Assembly: GCA_002724925.1 (NCBI GenBank)
Contig: PBQA01000013.1
Span: 310,001-374,000 of the forward strand
DNA: 64,000 nt
Direction of reading: 5' to 3'
Source: Oceanospirillaceae bacterium
GTDB taxonomy: Bacteria; Pseudomonadota; Gammaproteobacteria; Pseudomonadales; Oceanobacteraceae
The stretch's first letter is position 1; every line of letters begins with the position of its first letter. The position numbers and the translations under genes are program-made. Positions 42,282 to 52,965 of this stretch are shown here, one piece after another. The notes below the pieces were generated by a model. It made no database searches, was not told where the DNA came from, and was given only the letters and a program-made list of their open reading frames with translations.

Positions 42282-44963
42282 ATGAGCTTCTCAAATTTTT
42301 TTCCAGCGTTGCTTCAAGGCGACAGCGAGTTTTTTGAAAGCAGAGTGCGAATACTCATGAAGCGAAGCATCGCCGGAGGACTTATCGCTCTGGCCTTCAG
42401 TATCGCATCTTTAAGCATGGTAGCTGTTCGTACCGCCTGGCCGCACTGGGACGTTGTCGCTGTCCTGCTCACCGGTTACATCATCCCTGTATCAATGGCA
42501 TATAAGTATGTGCGGAAGCGCCCTGGTGACGTCTGTCCAGCTTCCGCATTCAGAGCTCTTGTGAGGGTATTCTGTGTTCTGATTATTTTCTGGGTGGCGG
42601 TTGGGATGATTATCCTCCCAGGACTCGATGCTGATACACGCCTGATTGCGGTATCGCTGTTTGTTGTGACTGTTTATGCCCACAGTTTACCTTTCGCAGT
42701 TTTTCCTAAGGTTGGTATCGGCCTGATGGCGCTGAACTTATTGCCACTGGCGTTGCAGTTAACCTTTCTTGGCGAGACTTCAGTGATCGCTTTTGGCCTG
42801 AGCGGGATAGTACTTATTGCTTGTGAAGTGGGTCTTTTTTCCTGGATTTACCTTACCGATATCAATCGTTTGCGCAAGAGGAGAACAGACACAAGGGCCG
42901 AAGTTAATGAGCCTGATATGTCCCAGATCGGTTTTAGAAGGCGTCTCATTTACATCCTCCATGCTGGTGCCACGCCGGCCGTTATGCTTCAGATTACTGC
43001 TAGTTTTTTCATGGTGCTCACTCTACGTGTTCCGGAGTATGAAGGGTTATTATGGAGTTGGTTTCTGGCCTATCTGTCAGTACAGACATTACGCACAGCA
43101 GGCTTTCTATTACATCTGGAAAATCCCGAACGATTTCGTTTGCGAACCTGGCGGACTCTGTTTGGTATTGGTGTTGTGGCGAATCAGCTCGGCTGGTACG
43201 CGTTATTGGTGCTTTTCTACGAAATCATGACTGGTTTCAGTCTTGGGGTGGTTAGCGGAACGCTGATTGTTATTGCGGTGATAAGTACGATGGGATTGAG
43301 TGGAGACCGCTTACTGTTGTACTTGAACAGTGTGATGTGTGTTGTTCCTCCTGCAATTATTTTGTTTTCGGGAGAAGACTTATGGTCCTCTATCTCGTTG
43401 GGGATGCTCGGCTCTATCAGCTTTTTGTTGATTGTAGAAAACATTCATCAGTCGACTGTGTATTCAATGAAAGGGCGCCTGCTGCAGAAGTTGTCAGAAT
43501 TCCGGTCGAAAGAAATGGAAGTTCTCAACGTCGAACTTACAAATGCTCGTGAGAGTCTGACAGAAGTGAATGCTAACCTAGAGCAACAGATCGAAGAACG
43601 CACGCATGAACTGAACTATCAAGCCACGCACGATATGTTGACGGGCCTGGGAAATCGCTACTACTTTTCCCGAAAAGTGAGCGAGGCGCTGAAAGAGCAA
43701 ACCGATGAGCAAAGCACGTTTGCTGTTTATCTGCTTGATCTCGACAGGTTTAAGGAGGTGAATGATGGGCTGGGCCATCTTGCCGGTGATCATGTTCTTC
43801 GTGTTATTGCTGAGCGTATAGCAGACGCCTGTGTCGATGAGGTGATCTGCGCCCGCTGGGGCGGGGATGAGTTTGTGATTCTTGAACGCCGTGATGTATC
43901 TGAGATTGAGGTAAAGGAGTTCGCTACCCAATTGGTGTCTGAACTTCGCAAGCCAATTGAGCTGGACAGCGGGCCAGTATCTTTGGGAGCCAGTGTAGGT
44001 ATAGCACTTTGCCCGGATCATGGTACTAGTGCTGAACAACTGTTAGAACACGCTGATATCGCCGTCTATCGCGCGAAGTCGCGCAAGACCGGCGTCTCTG
44101 TTTACGACGATAAGTGGGGGTATGAGGCTAGTGAGCGTCTGCAATTGGTTCAGTCGCTCGGCTATGCGATTGAACATAATGATATCGAGATCGCATTCCA
44201 GCCATTCGTGTCTGTTGATGACGGTCGCCTGACTGGGTTTGAGGCGCTTGCCCGCTGGCATGATAACGTACGTAATGTAGCGATCAGCCCGGGAACATTT
44301 ATTCCGCTCGCTGAAGAATCTGGCCTGATGCCGGCGATGGGACGGATGATCCTACGGAAAGCATGCGAGACGCTGATGAAAGAAGCTCCGGACACTGATC
44401 TACGTGTGGCGGTCAACATTTCTGTAATGCAGTTAAGGCGGCACGACTTCGTGGATGACGTTGTTTCTACCTTGGCGGCAGTCAATATGCCAGCGAATCG
44501 CCTCGAACTGGAGCTGACTGAGTCCGTGTTTGCGGGAGATGTCCTTCAGATCCGCCAGATATTGAGCACGTTACGTAATCTCGGTGTTCGGATATCCATT
44601 GATGATTTTGGTACAGGTTATTCTTCGATCAGCTATCTGCGCGACTTCCCACTGGATACACTGAAAATTGATCAGTCCTTTGTGGCTGGCCTTCGAAACG
44701 GTGGGGAAGGGCTCTTCTCGAGCATCGTCTCTCTGGCGCATGGCCTTAAGCTATCGGTCATTGTTGAAGGTGTTGAGAATCGTCACGACCTGGATAAGGT
44801 ATTGTCGTTGGGGGGGGAAGAGATTCAGGGTTACTTCTTTGCCCGTCCTATTGAATCAGGCAAGTTGGGTGATTGGCTGGATAAGCACAGTACCCGGCCG
44901 TTCTCAATGAAGCGACGGCATCTGTCGGTCGCGGTCGATAATCAAACCGGGCACTCCGGATAG
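42282..44963 (+). CDS. Membrane GGDEF-EAL protein (cyclic-di-GMP turnover)
   Basis: 893 residues. About eight hydrophobic segments in residues 25-390 form a membrane sensor region of unknown type, split by a polar loop near 200-225. A short coiled coil (about 410-445) leads into a GGDEF domain with intact GGDEF at 527-531 (WGGDEFVI), then an EAL domain with Glu654-Ala-Leu (FEALARW), ELTESVF, DDFGTGYSS, KIDQSF and EGVEN. Both active sites look intact, so synthase, phosphodiesterase or switchable activity are all possible. It is a single gene, with no clear ribosome site. Confidence 0.93.
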   Translation: MSFSNFFPALLQGDSEFFESRVRILMKRSIAGGLIALAFSIASLSMVAVRTAWPHWDVVAVLLTGYIIPVSMAYKYVRKRPGDVCPASAFRALVRVFCVLIIFWVAVGMIILPGLDADTRLIAVSLFVVTVYAHSLPFAVFPKVGIGLMALNLLPLALQLTFLGETSVIAFGLSGIVLIACEVGLFSWIYLTDINRLRKRRTDTRAEVNEPDMSQIGFRRRLIYILHAGATPAVMLQITASFFMVLTLRVPEYEGLLWSWFLAYLSVQTLRTAGFLLHLENPERFRLRTWRTLFGIGVVANQLGWYALLVLFYEIMTGFSLGVVSGTLIVIAVISTMGLSGDRLLLYLNSVMCVVPPAIILFSGEDLWSSISLGMLGSISFLLIVENIHQSTVYSMKGRLLQKLSEFRSKEMEVLNVELTNARESLTEVNANLEQQIEERTHELNYQATHDMLTGLGNRYYFSRKVSEALKEQTDEQSTFAVYLLDLDRFKEVNDGLGHLAGDHVLRVIAERIADACVDEVICARWGGDEFVILERRDVSEIEVKEFATQLVSELRKPIELDSGPVSLGASVGIALCPDHGTSAEQLLEHADIAVYRAKSRKTGVSVYDDKWGYEASERLQLVQSLGYAIEHNDIEIAFQPFVSVDDGRLTGFEALARWHDNVRNVAISPGTFIPLAEESGLMPAMGRMILRKACETLMKEAPDTDLRVAVNISVMQLRRHDFVDDVVSTLAAVNMPANRLELELTESVFAGDVLQIRQILSTLRNLGVRISIDDFGTGYSSISYLRDFPLDTLKIDQSFVAGLRNGGEGLFSSIVSLAHGLKLSVIVEGVENRHDLDKVLSLGGEEIQGYFFARPIESGKLGDWLDKHSTRPFSMKRRHLSVAVDNQTGHSG

Positions 44964-44964
44964 T

Positions 44965-44989
44965 AAAAAGCACATTATGCGGGCTTTTT
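44965..44989 (+). terminator. Weak terminator after GGDEF-EAL gene
   Basis: AAAAAGC / GCTTTTT arms around an 11-nt poorly paired centre, directly after the stop. The stem is AT-rich, so the call is tentative. Confidence 0.4.
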
Positions 44990-45001
44990 CGTATTTCTTC
45001 T

Positions 45002-45107
45002 GGTTCCCCGCCTGCGCGGGGATGACTCGTGGTGTGCATTCCATAACGGCGTGCCTGGCCACGTTCCCCGCGACAGTATGCTGTCATTTCCGCGAAGGCG
45101 GAAATCC
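45002..45107. repeat. Inverted pair of REP-like palindromes
   Basis: Left element (45002-45029) holds TCCCCGC-CTGC-GCGGGGA and, read on the minus strand, starts GTCATCCCCGCG. Right element (45081-45107) holds GTCATTTCCGCGAAGGCGG with the stem ATTTCCGC / GCGGAAAT. Both fit the widespread GTCATTCCCGCG...GCGGGAATCCA type. The two in opposite orientation about 50 nt apart form a REPIN/BIME-like unit between two convergent genes. Confidence 0.65.
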
Positions 45108-45111
45108 ATGA

Positions 45112-48027
45112 TCAGTCTTCGTAGTTCTCAATCGCCGGGCAAGAGCAGATCAGGTTACGGTCACCGTAGACATCATCGATACGGCCTACCGTTGGCCAGA
45201 ACTTATGAGCACCCAGTTCTTTCACAGGGAAGGCAGCAAGCTCTCTCGAGTACGGGCGCTCCCACTCTCCGGTAACGACTGCCGCGGTATGCGGTGCGTT
45301 CTTCAGTGGGTTGTTTTCCCCGTCTAATACGCCGTTCTGTACCGCATCAATTTCAGCTTTGATCGCGATCATAGCGTCGGCGAAGCGATCGATCTCCGCC
45401 TGACTCTCAGATTCTGTCGGTTCGATCATAAAGGTACCCGCTACCGGGAATGACATTGTCGGTGCGTGGAAGCCATAGTCCATCAGTCGTTTAGCGATAT
45501 CCACTTCGGTGATGCCGGTTTCTGCCTTAATCGGGCGTAAATCGACAATACACTCATGCGCAACACGGCCGTTCTGACCGGAGTACAGGATTGGGTAGTG
45601 TGCCGACAGACGCTTAGCCAGATAATTAGCTTTGAGCAGAGCGTTCTGGGTAGCCGTACGCAGCCCTTTACCGCCCATCAGGGTGATGTACATCCAGCTG
45701 ATGGTGAGAATGCTGGCAGAGCCGTAAGGGGCTGCCGATACTGCGCCATTGCCCTTGGAAGCATCGTCAATCGGACGTACTGCATGGTTCGCCACGAATG
45801 GCGCCAGGTGTGCAGCGACACCAATAGGCCCCATGCCCGGGCCACCGCCACCGTGTGGAATAGCAAAGGTTTTGTGCAGGTTCATGTGCGAAACGTCGGC
45901 GCCGATAAACGCTGGCTGAGTGACACCGACCTGCGCGTTCAGGTTAGCGCCATCCATATACACCTGACCACCGTGCTGGTGGATCAGGTCACAGATTTCT
46001 TTCACGCCTTTCTCATAGACACCATGAGTAGACGGGTAGGTCAGCATCAGACACGACAGCTGATCAGACAGCTCTTCGGCTTTCTTTTTCAGATCATCAA
46101 AATCAACGTTACCCTGCTCATCACACTCAGTGACGACAACACGCATCGACGCCATCTGTGCTGATGCTGGGTTAGTACCGTGTGCAGAACGCGGAATCAG
46201 ACACACATTACGGTGACCTTCGCCACGGCTCTCGTGGTACTTCTTAATTGCCAGCAGGCCTGCGTATTCGCCTTGTGCACCGGAGTTAGGCTGCATACAG
46301 ATGGCATCAAAACCTGTGATATCACGCAGGTAGCCATCCAGTTCGCGCACCAGTTGCTCGTAACCCGGAGTCTGATCTTTCGGTGCAAACGGATGAATAT
46401 TTGAGAACTCAGGCCAGGTCACCGGGATCATTTCGGTAGTGGCGTTAAGTTTCATGGTGCAGGAACCCAGCGTAATCATAGAGTGATTCATCGCCAGGTC
46501 TTTGCTTTCGAGGCGCTTCATGTAGCGCAGCATTTCGTGTTCGGTGTGATAGCGATTGAACGTTGGATGCTCGAGGAATGCGGCCAGGCGCTGAAGCCCG
46601 GCCGGAATGCTATCCGAGCCCGCCTTTACAACGGCGTCATCGAGATCGTAGACATCAAGTCCGTGGCCGGCGCCAAGGAAAATATCAAAGAGTTCGGCCA
46701 CATCGCTTGCGGTGGTCTTTTCTCCCAGTGTCACACCTAGTGTGTTATTACCCAAGCCGAGTGCTTCGTCATCACGGAGGTTAACTTCGTGCTCTGCTGC
46801 GCGCTTCAGAACGTCTTCACGATGACCGACCTTAATCGTCAGAGTATCGAACCAGGTCGGGTTCAGAAGTTCGACGCCTCTGCTTTTAAGCCCTGCTGCC
46901 AGAATATCGGTCAGGCGATGAATGCGGTTGGCGATGGTTTTCAGACCGGTCGGGCCATGATACACCGCGTAGAACGAACTCAGGTTGGCAAGCAGTACCT
47001 GCGCGGTACAGATATTCGAGTTCGCCTTTTCACGGCGAATATGCTGCTCACGGGTTTGCAGAGCCATACGCAGCGCCTGATTGCCCTGGGCGTCAATCGA
47101 AACCCCGATGATTCGACCAGGAATCGAGCGCTTGTAAGCATCACGAGTGGCGAAGAAAGCGGCGTGTGGGCCACCAAAGCCCATAGGAACCCCGAAGTGC
47201 TGGGCATTGCCCAGTACGATGTCCGCACCCATTTCGCCTGGCGCTTTGATCTTGATCAGAGCCATCAGGTCACTGGCAACAGCGGCCAGTGCGTTTTTGT
47301 CATGCAGTGCGCTGATGACATCTGAGAAGTCAGTGATTTCACCCTGACGACCCGGATACTGGAACAGGGCACCAAACACGTCATGTTCTGCAGCCTCGTT
47401 TGCAGGACCAACGATGATGTCCCAGCCAAAGGCTTCGGCGCGGGTACGGACAACGTCAATGGTCTGTGGCAGACACAGTTCATCAACGTAGAAGGTGTTT
47501 GATTTGTTTTTACGTACTGAGCGCTTAGCCATCGCCATGGCTTCGGCAGCGGCAGTGCCTTCATCAAGCAGAGAAGCATTCGCCAGTTCCATGCCGGTGA
47601 AGTCGATAATCATCTGCTGAAAGTTAAGCAGTGCTTCGAGACGCCCTTGGGCGATTTCTGGCTGATACGGGGTGTAAGCGGTGTACCAGCCCGGATTCTC
47701 CAGTACGTTACGCAGGATCACCGGTGGCATGATCACATCGTGATAACCAAGGCCAATATAGCTTTTGAATACTTTGTTCTGTGCTGCAACAGACTTCAGG
47801 CGTGCCAGTGCTTCAGCTTCTGGTGTCGCTTCTCCGAAGGACAGAAAAGCCTCGCGCAGGATGTCAGCGGGGACAATTTCACTGGTCAGTGACTCCAGAG
47901 AGTCTGCACCGACGGCAGCCAGCATGTCTGCTTCTTCACGCAGGTCGTAGCCTGCACCGTCCGAGGCAATATGGCGACTGACAAAGTTATCGCGCTGTTC
48001 CAGTTGTCTGAGAGAAGGAGTACTCAT
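45112..48027 (-). CDS. gcvP: Glycine dehydrogenase (decarboxylating), P-protein
   Basis: 971 residues, the fused homodimeric form. N-terminal half: [69 protein letters not shown]-terminal half: [41 protein letters not shown], and the PLP lysine in [22 protein letters not shown]. It decarboxylates glycine and passes the aminomethyl group to GcvH. Last gene of gcvT-gcvH-gcvP; a hairpin lies in the 119-nt gcvH-gcvP gap. Confidence 0.98.
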   Translation of the reverse strand: MSTPSLRQLEQRDNFVSRHIASDGAGYDLREEADMLAAVGADSLESLTSEIVPADILREAFLSFGEATPEAEALARLKSVAAQNKVFKSYIGLGYHDVIMPPVILRNVLENPGWYTAYTPYQPEIAQGRLEALLNFQQMIIDFTGMELANASLLDEGTAAAEAMAMAKRSVRKNKSNTFYVDELCLPQTIDVVRTRAEAFGWDIIVGPANEAAEHDVFGALFQYPGRQGEITDFSDVISALHDKNALAAVASDLMALIKIKAPGEMGADIVLGNAQHFGVPMGFGGPHAAFFATRDAYKRSIPGRIIGVSIDAQGNQALRMALQTREQHIRREKANSNICTAQVLLANLSSFYAVYHGPTGLKTIANRIHRLTDILAAGLKSRGVELLNPTWFDTLTIKVGHREDVLKRAAEHEVNLRDDEALGLGNNTLGVTLGEKTTASDVAELFDIFLGAGHGLDVYDLDDAVVKAGSDSIPAGLQRLAAFLEHPTFNRYHTEHEMLRYMKRLESKDLAMNHSMITLGSCTMKLNATTEMIPVTWPEFSNIHPFAPKDQTPGYEQLVRELDGYLRDITGFDAICMQPNSGAQGEYAGLLAIKKYHESRGEGHRNVCLIPRSAHGTNPASAQMASMRVVVTECDEQGNVDFDDLKKKAEELSDQLSCLMLTYPSTHGVYEKGVKEICDLIHQHGGQVYMDGANLNAQVGVTQPAFIGADVSHMNLHKTFAIPHGGGGPGMGPIGVAAHLAPFVANHAVRPIDDASKGNGAVSAAPYGSASILTISWMYITLMGGKGLRTATQNALLKANYLAKRLSAHYPILYSGQNGRVAHECIVDLRPIKAETGITEVDIAKRLMDYGFHAPTMSFPVAGTFMIEPTESESQAEIDRFADAMIAIKAEIDAVQNGVLDGENNPLKNAPHTAAVVTGEWERPYSRELAAFPVKELGAHKFWPTVGRIDDVYGDRNLICSCPAIENYED

Positions 48028-48095
48028 GATTGAACCTGAATGTAAAAGTATCGGCTATATGGGCTGGTGCCCACGCTAAGTAAGAATGTAAAACG

Positions 48096-48122
48096 ACAAC
48101 GCAGAGGAGGCCTCTGCGTTGT
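48096..48122 (-). other. Hairpin between gcvH and gcvP
   Basis: ACAACGCAGAGG (48096-48107) pairs perfectly with 48111-48122. On the minus strand a short CGTTTTA follows, so it could attenuate transcription or protect the gcvTH part of the message. Confidence 0.5.
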
Positions 48123-48146
48123 TTCAAGCGGGGTCAGAGTAACGTA

Positions 48147-48530
48147 TTACTCACACGCAGCAGCGTAACCGTCCGCATCAAGGAGCTTGTCCAGATCCGC
48201 AGCATCCGCCAGTTCCATTTTAAAGAACCATGCATCTCCGTACGGGTCTTCGTTTACTTTTTCCGGAGCATCGGCAAGATCATCGTTCACAGCGATGATT
48301 TTCCCTGCGAGTGGGGCGTAAATATCGGACGCTGCTTTTACTGACTCAACCACGGCAATGTCCTGATCTGCAGTAACTTCGCTATCTACCTCGGGAAGCT
48401 CTACGAAAACGACATCGCCCAGCTGGTCTTGTGCGAAGTCGGTAATGCCAACCGTCACAGTGCCGTCGCTTTCAAGGCGGATCCATTCGTGGGAGGCAAC
48501 GTATTTCAGGTCTGCAGGAATGTTGCTCAT
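48147..48530 (-). CDS. gcvH: Glycine cleavage system H protein
   Basis: 127 residues, normal length. Lipoyl-carrier fold with the modified Lys65 in [24 protein letters not shown], and [33 protein letters not shown] upstream. It shuttles the aminomethyl group from GcvP to GcvT. It is 33 nt downstream of gcvT. Confidence 0.98.
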   Translation of the reverse strand: MSNIPADLKYVASHEWIRLESDGTVTVGITDFAQDQLGDVVFVELPEVDSEVTADQDIAVVESVKAASDIYAPLAGKIIAVNDDLADAPEKVNEDPYGDAWFFKMELADAADLDKLLDADGYAAACE

Positions 48531-48563
48531 GGGGTTTCTCCAGTTAAAAATTAACGATTAATC

Positions 48564-49643
48564 TCAAAATTGTTTTTGGCCGTTACGAACGAACGGGAGC
48601 TTGATCACACGAACGTCGGTCAGCTTGCCGCGCAGGTCGACCTGGGCGGTATCACCGGTGGTTGCCGGTACCCGGGCAATCGCAATGGAATACTGCAACG
48701 TCGGGGAAAAGGTGCCTGAAGTCACTTCGCCTTCACCTGTGCCATCGACAACAACTTTCTGATGCGAGCGCATCACTCCACGGGTTTCCAGAACGAGGCC
48801 GACCTGCTTCATGGCGATACCGGATGCTCTTTCTGTTTCGAGTGCTGCGCGGCCGATAAAGTCTCGATCAGAGGGCTCCCAGGCGACTGTCCAGCCCATC
48901 CCTGCGATCAGCGGGCTGACGGATTCATCCATATCGTTGCCGTACAGGTTCATGCCGGCTTCGAGACGCAATGTGTCGCGAGCGCCAAGACCGCAAGGTT
49001 GGACACCCGCTTCGCTCAGCTGCTGCCAGAAATCGGCGGCGTCGTCTTTCGGGATCATGATTTCGAGGCCGTCTTCACCGGTATAGCCTGTGCGTGCATA
49101 AAACCAGCCGTGCTGTGCCAGGCCCTGGAATATCTTCAGGCTGTCGATCAGGTCGGCGGCTTCTGGGCGTACTTTTTGAACCATGCCTCGTGCTTCGGGC
49201 CCTTGAACTGCGATCATAGCCATTTCAGGGCGTTCGGTGAGGCTGATGTCGAAGCCCTTGGTATGGGCAGTCATCCACTCGAGATCTTTCTCACGGGTGG
49301 CACAATTCACAACAGTGCGATACCAGCCTTCCATGCGATAGACGATCAGGTCGTCGATCACACCGCCATCGTTGTTCAGCATGCCGGTGTAGAGTGCTTT
49401 ACCAGTTTCCTGCAGCTTATCAACATCGTTGGCCAGAAGCTTTTGAAGGTAGGCTTTGGCGTCAGGGCCCCGCACGTCAACGATGGTCATGTGTGAAACG
49501 TCGAACATGCCGGCTGCCTCACGCACGGCATTATGCTCCTGAATCTGGGAGCCATAATGGATGGGCATATCCCAGCCACCGAAGTCTACGATTTTGCCGC
49601 CCGCGTCCAGATGGCAATCATACAAAGGGGTTTTCTTACCCAT
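48564..49643 (-). CDS. gcvT: Aminomethyltransferase (glycine cleavage T protein)
   Basis: 359 residues from ATG 49643 (AGGA 7 nt upstream); the 20-residue in-frame extension lies in the leader. Folate-binding T-protein motifs: [84 protein letters not shown] and [15 protein letters not shown]. It transfers the one-carbon unit to tetrahydrofolate and releases ammonia. First gene of the operon. Confidence 0.97.
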   Translation of the reverse strand: MGKKTPLYDCHLDAGGKIVDFGGWDMPIHYGSQIQEHNAVREAAGMFDVSHMTIVDVRGPDAKAYLQKLLANDVDKLQETGKALYTGMLNNDGGVIDDLIVYRMEGWYRTVVNCATREKDLEWMTAHTKGFDISLTERPEMAMIAVQGPEARGMVQKVRPEAADLIDSLKIFQGLAQHGWFYARTGYTGEDGLEIMIPKDDAADFWQQLSEAGVQPCGLGARDTLRLEAGMNLYGNDMDESVSPLIAGMGWTVAWEPSDRDFIGRAALETERASGIAMKQVGLVLETRGVMRSHQKVVVDGTGEGEVTSGTFSPTLQYSIAIARVPATTGDTAQVDLRGKLTDVRVIKLPFVRNGQKQF

Positions 49644-49716
49644 GTCAGATCCTGATACGTTTGGACGCAGGGCGCCCTGAGTTCGGTTGACGACCAAGGT
49701 CAACGAAAAGTCGGCA

Positions 49717-49722
49717 ATTATA
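49717..49722 (-). promoter_or_regulatory. Likely -10 element of the gcvTHP promoter
   Basis: A perfect TATAAT on the minus strand, 73 nt upstream of the gcvT start. The -35 region (around TGAACC) is poor, which suits an activator-dependent promoter. The leader is too short for the classical tandem glycine riboswitch. Confidence 0.45.
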
Positions 49723-49751
49723 GCGCTTTAAGGGGCGTGGTTCACACAAAA

Positions 49752-49780
49752 ATGCGATTGCGGCACGGGAGTGCCGCATT
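49752..49780 (-). terminator. Terminator after the AraC-type gene
   Basis: Stem TGCGGCAC (49759-49766) / GTGCCGCA (49771-49778) with a GGGA loop. On the minus strand it is followed by ATCGCATTTTTG, so the T run is slightly displaced. Confidence 0.65.
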
Positions 49781-49791
49781 CTGGGGAGGTA

Positions 49792-50856
49792 TCAGTTAGC
49801 GTTGGTGCGGTTATCCGGCACTGGCATGCCTTGTTTCGCATGGGTCGGCGAGAATCCGCACCATTTCTTATACGCCTTAGAGAAGTTCGCAACGCTCGAG
49901 TACCCCAGGAGTTCTGCGACCTGGCTGACGTTATACATCCGGCGGCTGAGCCAGAAGCTGGCTTGCACAAGGCGCATATCAGCGAGCAGTTGCTGGTAGT
50001 GGGTTCCGGCCTCCTGCAGACGGCGTTTGCAGGTACGTTCAGTCAGACCGAGCTTCTGCGACAATTCATTCAGCGTTGGCGGATTAGCAAGGTCATTGCG
50101 AAGCAGGTTGGACGCTTTCTGGGCAACAAGATGCGCCGGACGCAGTACGCCCTGCGGCTGGAAGTTGGCCGTGCGGATAACCAGTGCCTGGGTCAGAAAC
50201 TGTGAAGGTAAGCGTACAGTGAAGTATGGCGCACCGAAGGTCACCTTCATCGGTGCGTACTTAGCATACTCCTCAATATGTTCCGGCTCTGAATACGGAA
50301 GAAAAACCGACAGCTGGTCAGTAAGGCCCTGAAGCAGGTTACTACCTACGGTATAGCCGAACGCAAGCAGGAGTTCAGAAAGCTCTGCGGAAGGAACGCG
50401 GGTTGGATCCTGCTTCCAGAAGAATTCGCAGTGACTGACCTGTCCATCATCAAGAATATGCAGGTCGAACGGACGTTCGGTCGTGCTGATCTGAGCGCAC
50501 ATTGACTGGAACAGCTCAAGCAGATTGCCAGCGGTTACCTGGTTCTGCATCGCCATAATCTGGCCGTACTCCAGGTAAACTTCGGGCAGCTTCGATGACA
50601 ATTCGCTGTCGCTTAAAGTCTTGAGTACCTGCAGAAGTGCGGGCGTACTGCTCTGGAGTCCTTCTCCAGCTGCAGAAAGTTTTGGGGCTGACTTACGCAA
50701 TTCCTTCTGTGGCATCAACCTTCGCAGGGCCTGTAGGGTCTCTGCGTGTGGTTTTAACGAATACATCTGGAGAATATCTACTACTTTGTTATTAGTGGTG
50801 AGTAGCGCCAGAGTGCGCGCAGGTGTCCCGTGGCACAATGTCATTTTACGCAACAT
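49792..50856 (-). CDS. AraC family transcriptional regulator (OruR/ArgR-like layout)
   Basis: 354 residues from ATG 50856; a TTG 21 nt upstream and an ATG at 50844 are alternatives. The N-terminal ~230 residues form an effector domain of the Arabinose_bd type (VYLEYGQIMAMQNQVTAG, LLLAFGYTVGSNLLQ, FGAPYFTVRLPSQFLTQ). C-terminal HTH_18 pair at about 255-345: LNELSQKLGLTERTCKRRLQEAGTHYQQLL and VSQVAELLGYSSVANFSKAYKKWCGFSPTHA. It is upstream of the gcv operon on the same strand but behind a terminator. Its target is not clear from position. Confidence 0.88.
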   Translation of the reverse strand: MLRKMTLCHGTPARTLALLTTNNKVVDILQMYSLKPHAETLQALRRLMPQKELRKSAPKLSAAGEGLQSSTPALLQVLKTLSDSELSSKLPEVYLEYGQIMAMQNQVTAGNLLELFQSMCAQISTTERPFDLHILDDGQVSHCEFFWKQDPTRVPSAELSELLLAFGYTVGSNLLQGLTDQLSVFLPYSEPEHIEEYAKYAPMKVTFGAPYFTVRLPSQFLTQALVIRTANFQPQGVLRPAHLVAQKASNLLRNDLANPPTLNELSQKLGLTERTCKRRLQEAGTHYQQLLADMRLVQASFWLSRRMYNVSQVAELLGYSSVANFSKAYKKWCGFSPTHAKQGMPVPDNRTNAN

Positions 50857-50990
50857 GCCCCTCGAAGAATGGCGCAATATGACTTCGTGTGCCGGTGAGG
50901 TCAGAAACTACGGGGCTTACCAATATCCTTATCAGTAAGCATTTAGATTTATAAATAGTGGTAAAAATGCGCCAATATTAAATTCTGATG

Positions 50991-51015
50991 CAAAATGACC
51001 TGGTGTGTCATTTTG
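50991..51015 (-). terminator. Hairpin downstream of the antiporter gene
   Basis: CAAAATGAC / GTCATTTTG, 9 bp with a 7-nt loop, about 37 nt past the antiporter stop on the minus strand. The stem is AT-rich and ends in TTTTG, so it is a modest terminator. Confidence 0.45.
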
Positions 51016-51051
51016 AGTCAGGGCGTGATCTGGCCCCTCTGGCAAGAAGGA

Positions 51052-52884
51052 TTAACTCGTCCTTGAAACCCCTTGATCATTGGCAGCAACCAAGGCAGGT
51101 GTGAAAAGACTGATGACTTTCCAGTCATTTTTGGGTTCAAAAGTACCATCAACTTTGCTGGTTAAAACCTTGCCTTCTGGTGTAATAGCGAATAAGGGAA
51201 TGGCGTCTTTGCCGTTCTGCTGTTGAAAATCATTCCACGTAAATTCGTTGCTTAGTCGGGTGGAGTGCAGCTCGGCACCCTGCGCCAGCATGCTGGAGAA
51301 CTTACTGTAGGTCAGGTTCTTGCTGAACAGATATTGGCCGCGGTGCTCTTCGCCGTCGATATGCATTTCAGACAGGCGAGCATCAACAGATGTCCGCAGC
51401 GCGTAAATGTTGTGCTGGCCAAACTCGTTGCCAAATCTCATCCCAGCGACTGTGTTGATGCTGCGTTCCGGGGATAAACCGAGGAGCTTACCGAGGCCAA
51501 CCAGGTCAAGTCGTTGCTCTGCATATTCAGATACAGGGTTTCCGTAAAACGTGCGGAGTCCATCCATGCGCGCAGCGCGGATGTTATCCCAGTTTGAATC
51601 TGTGAGAAGTACATCCACTTTGTTCTTCCTGAGTTCAAGGGCGATGGTGCGTGCGATGTTATTCGCGCCTACGATAAGAAAACCATTCGGGGGTGGCTCT
51701 GCGACTCCCAACCAGCGAGCCATCATGCGCGAGGTTGCGCTCTGGAGCACGACGGTTCCAAAGATAACGGAAAAGGTAAGGGGGACAAGAATGGCAGCGT
51801 CTGCTTCACCTGACTGCTCCAGCTTGATGGCAAACAGTGCAGAGACCGCGGCGGCAACAATGCCTCGTGGAGCAATCCACGACAACAGAGACTTCTCCTG
51901 CCAGCTGAGTGTGCTGCCGATAGCAGAAACCCACACCGAAAGAGGCCTTGCGATGAATTGCATAATGGCGAGCAGGGCGAAGGGCATCCATCCAAGCGCG
52001 ATCAGGTCATCCAGTGTCAGGCGTGCTGCCAGGATGATAAAAAGCCCCGAAATAAGAAGAACCGTAAGGTGTTCCTTAAAGTTAAGAATTTCACTGATGC
52101 GGATATCTTTCTGATTCGCTAGCCACATCCCCATCAGGGTCACCGCCAGCAGGCCAGACTCATGAGCAAGCATATTAGCAACACTGAAGCTGACGAATAC
52201 CATTGAAAGAGTGGCCATGTTCTCAAGGTACTCCGGAACCCAGCGACGTTTCAGGATAAACCCGAGTATCCATCCTGCTGCGAGGCCGAGCACAGTTCCA
52301 GATGCTATGATTTCAACAAAGGCGAGCATGCCGCTGAGAGCCCCCTGCGCCTGCCCCTGGGCGACGATGAACTCATACACGACCACCACTAGCAGCGCCC
52401 CAAGAGGGTCAATCAGTATGCCCTCCCAACGTAGAATGTTACCGACATCAGCGTTTGGCCGGACAGTACGCAACATAGGTACGATGACGGTCGGACCGGT
52501 AACAACGGTCAGTGCACCAAAAAGGATGCTGAGCTCCCAGCTCAATCCGAACAGGTAGTGAGTAGCAACCGCCACGACCGCCCAGGTGATAGCGGCCCCG
52601 ATAGTAATCAGCCGTTGAACGACCCCTTTTTGCGATCGTATTTCTTTCAGGTCGAGAGTCAGGCTACCTTCAAAGAGAATAATGGCGACGGCCAGAGAGA
52701 TCAGAGGAAACAGCAAGTCTCCGAACAGGGCGTCAGGATTGAACTGCTGGGTGACTGGGCCGATCAGCAGGCCCGATGCCAGTAAAAACAGAATAGCGGG
52801 TAATTTAACGCGCCAGGCCAGCCATTGGCTGGCGAATGAAATCAGACCAATAAATGCAAACGCAATGATGCCACTATCGAACAC
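51052..52884 (-). CDS. CPA1 family Na+/H+ antiporter (NhaP-type) with cytoplasmic TrkA-N-like domain
   Basis: 610 residues. The membrane part (about 1-385) has 12-13 segments with the CPA1 landmarks LPAILFLLASGLLIGP, LAVAIILFEGSLTLDL, GALTVVTGPTVIVPMLR, WEGILIDPLGALLVVVVYE (ion-binding Asp) and WIAPRGIVAAAVSALFA. A Rossmann-like TrkA-N segment follows (about 395-470: GFLIVGANNIARTIALELRKNKVDVLLTDSNWDN), then a soluble tail. It would exchange cytoplasmic Na+ or K+ for H+, fitting a saline habitat. The neighbours do not suggest an operon. Confidence 0.9.
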   Translation of the reverse strand: MFDSGIIAFAFIGLISFASQWLAWRVKLPAILFLLASGLLIGPVTQQFNPDALFGDLLFPLISLAVAIILFEGSLTLDLKEIRSQKGVVQRLITIGAAITWAVVAVATHYLFGLSWELSILFGALTVVTGPTVIVPMLRTVRPNADVGNILRWEGILIDPLGALLVVVVYEFIVAQGQAQGALSGMLAFVEIIASGTVLGLAAGWILGFILKRRWVPEYLENMATLSMVFVSFSVANMLAHESGLLAVTLMGMWLANQKDIRISEILNFKEHLTVLLISGLFIILAARLTLDDLIALGWMPFALLAIMQFIARPLSVWVSAIGSTLSWQEKSLLSWIAPRGIVAAAVSALFAIKLEQSGEADAAILVPLTFSVIFGTVVLQSATSRMMARWLGVAEPPPNGFLIVGANNIARTIALELRKNKVDVLLTDSNWDNIRAARMDGLRTFYGNPVSEYAEQRLDLVGLGKLLGLSPERSINTVAGMRFGNEFGQHNIYALRTSVDARLSEMHIDGEEHRGQYLFSKNLTYSKFSSMLAQGAELHSTRLSNEFTWNDFQQQNGKDAIPLFAITPEGKVLTSKVDGTFEPKNDWKVISLFTPALVAANDQGVSRTS

Positions 52885-52965
52885 GGTGATTCCTTTATAT
52901 GAAGCGGTGAGAGCGGTTGATTGTAGCGGTGTGCTCTAACCCTGTACAACGCTTATACGTGGGCC

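Noticed and set aside
46789-47325. 178-codon plus-strand open frame
   Set aside because: Antisense to gcvP; no support beyond being open.
48762-49496. 244-codon open frame on the plus strand
   Set aside because: Antisense to gcvT, with no recognisable domain or ribosome site.
49644-49750. Possible glycine riboswitch before gcvT
   Set aside because: The leader is only about 65 nt from the TATAAT element to the start, too short for the tandem aptamer, and the conserved aptamer core is not visible.
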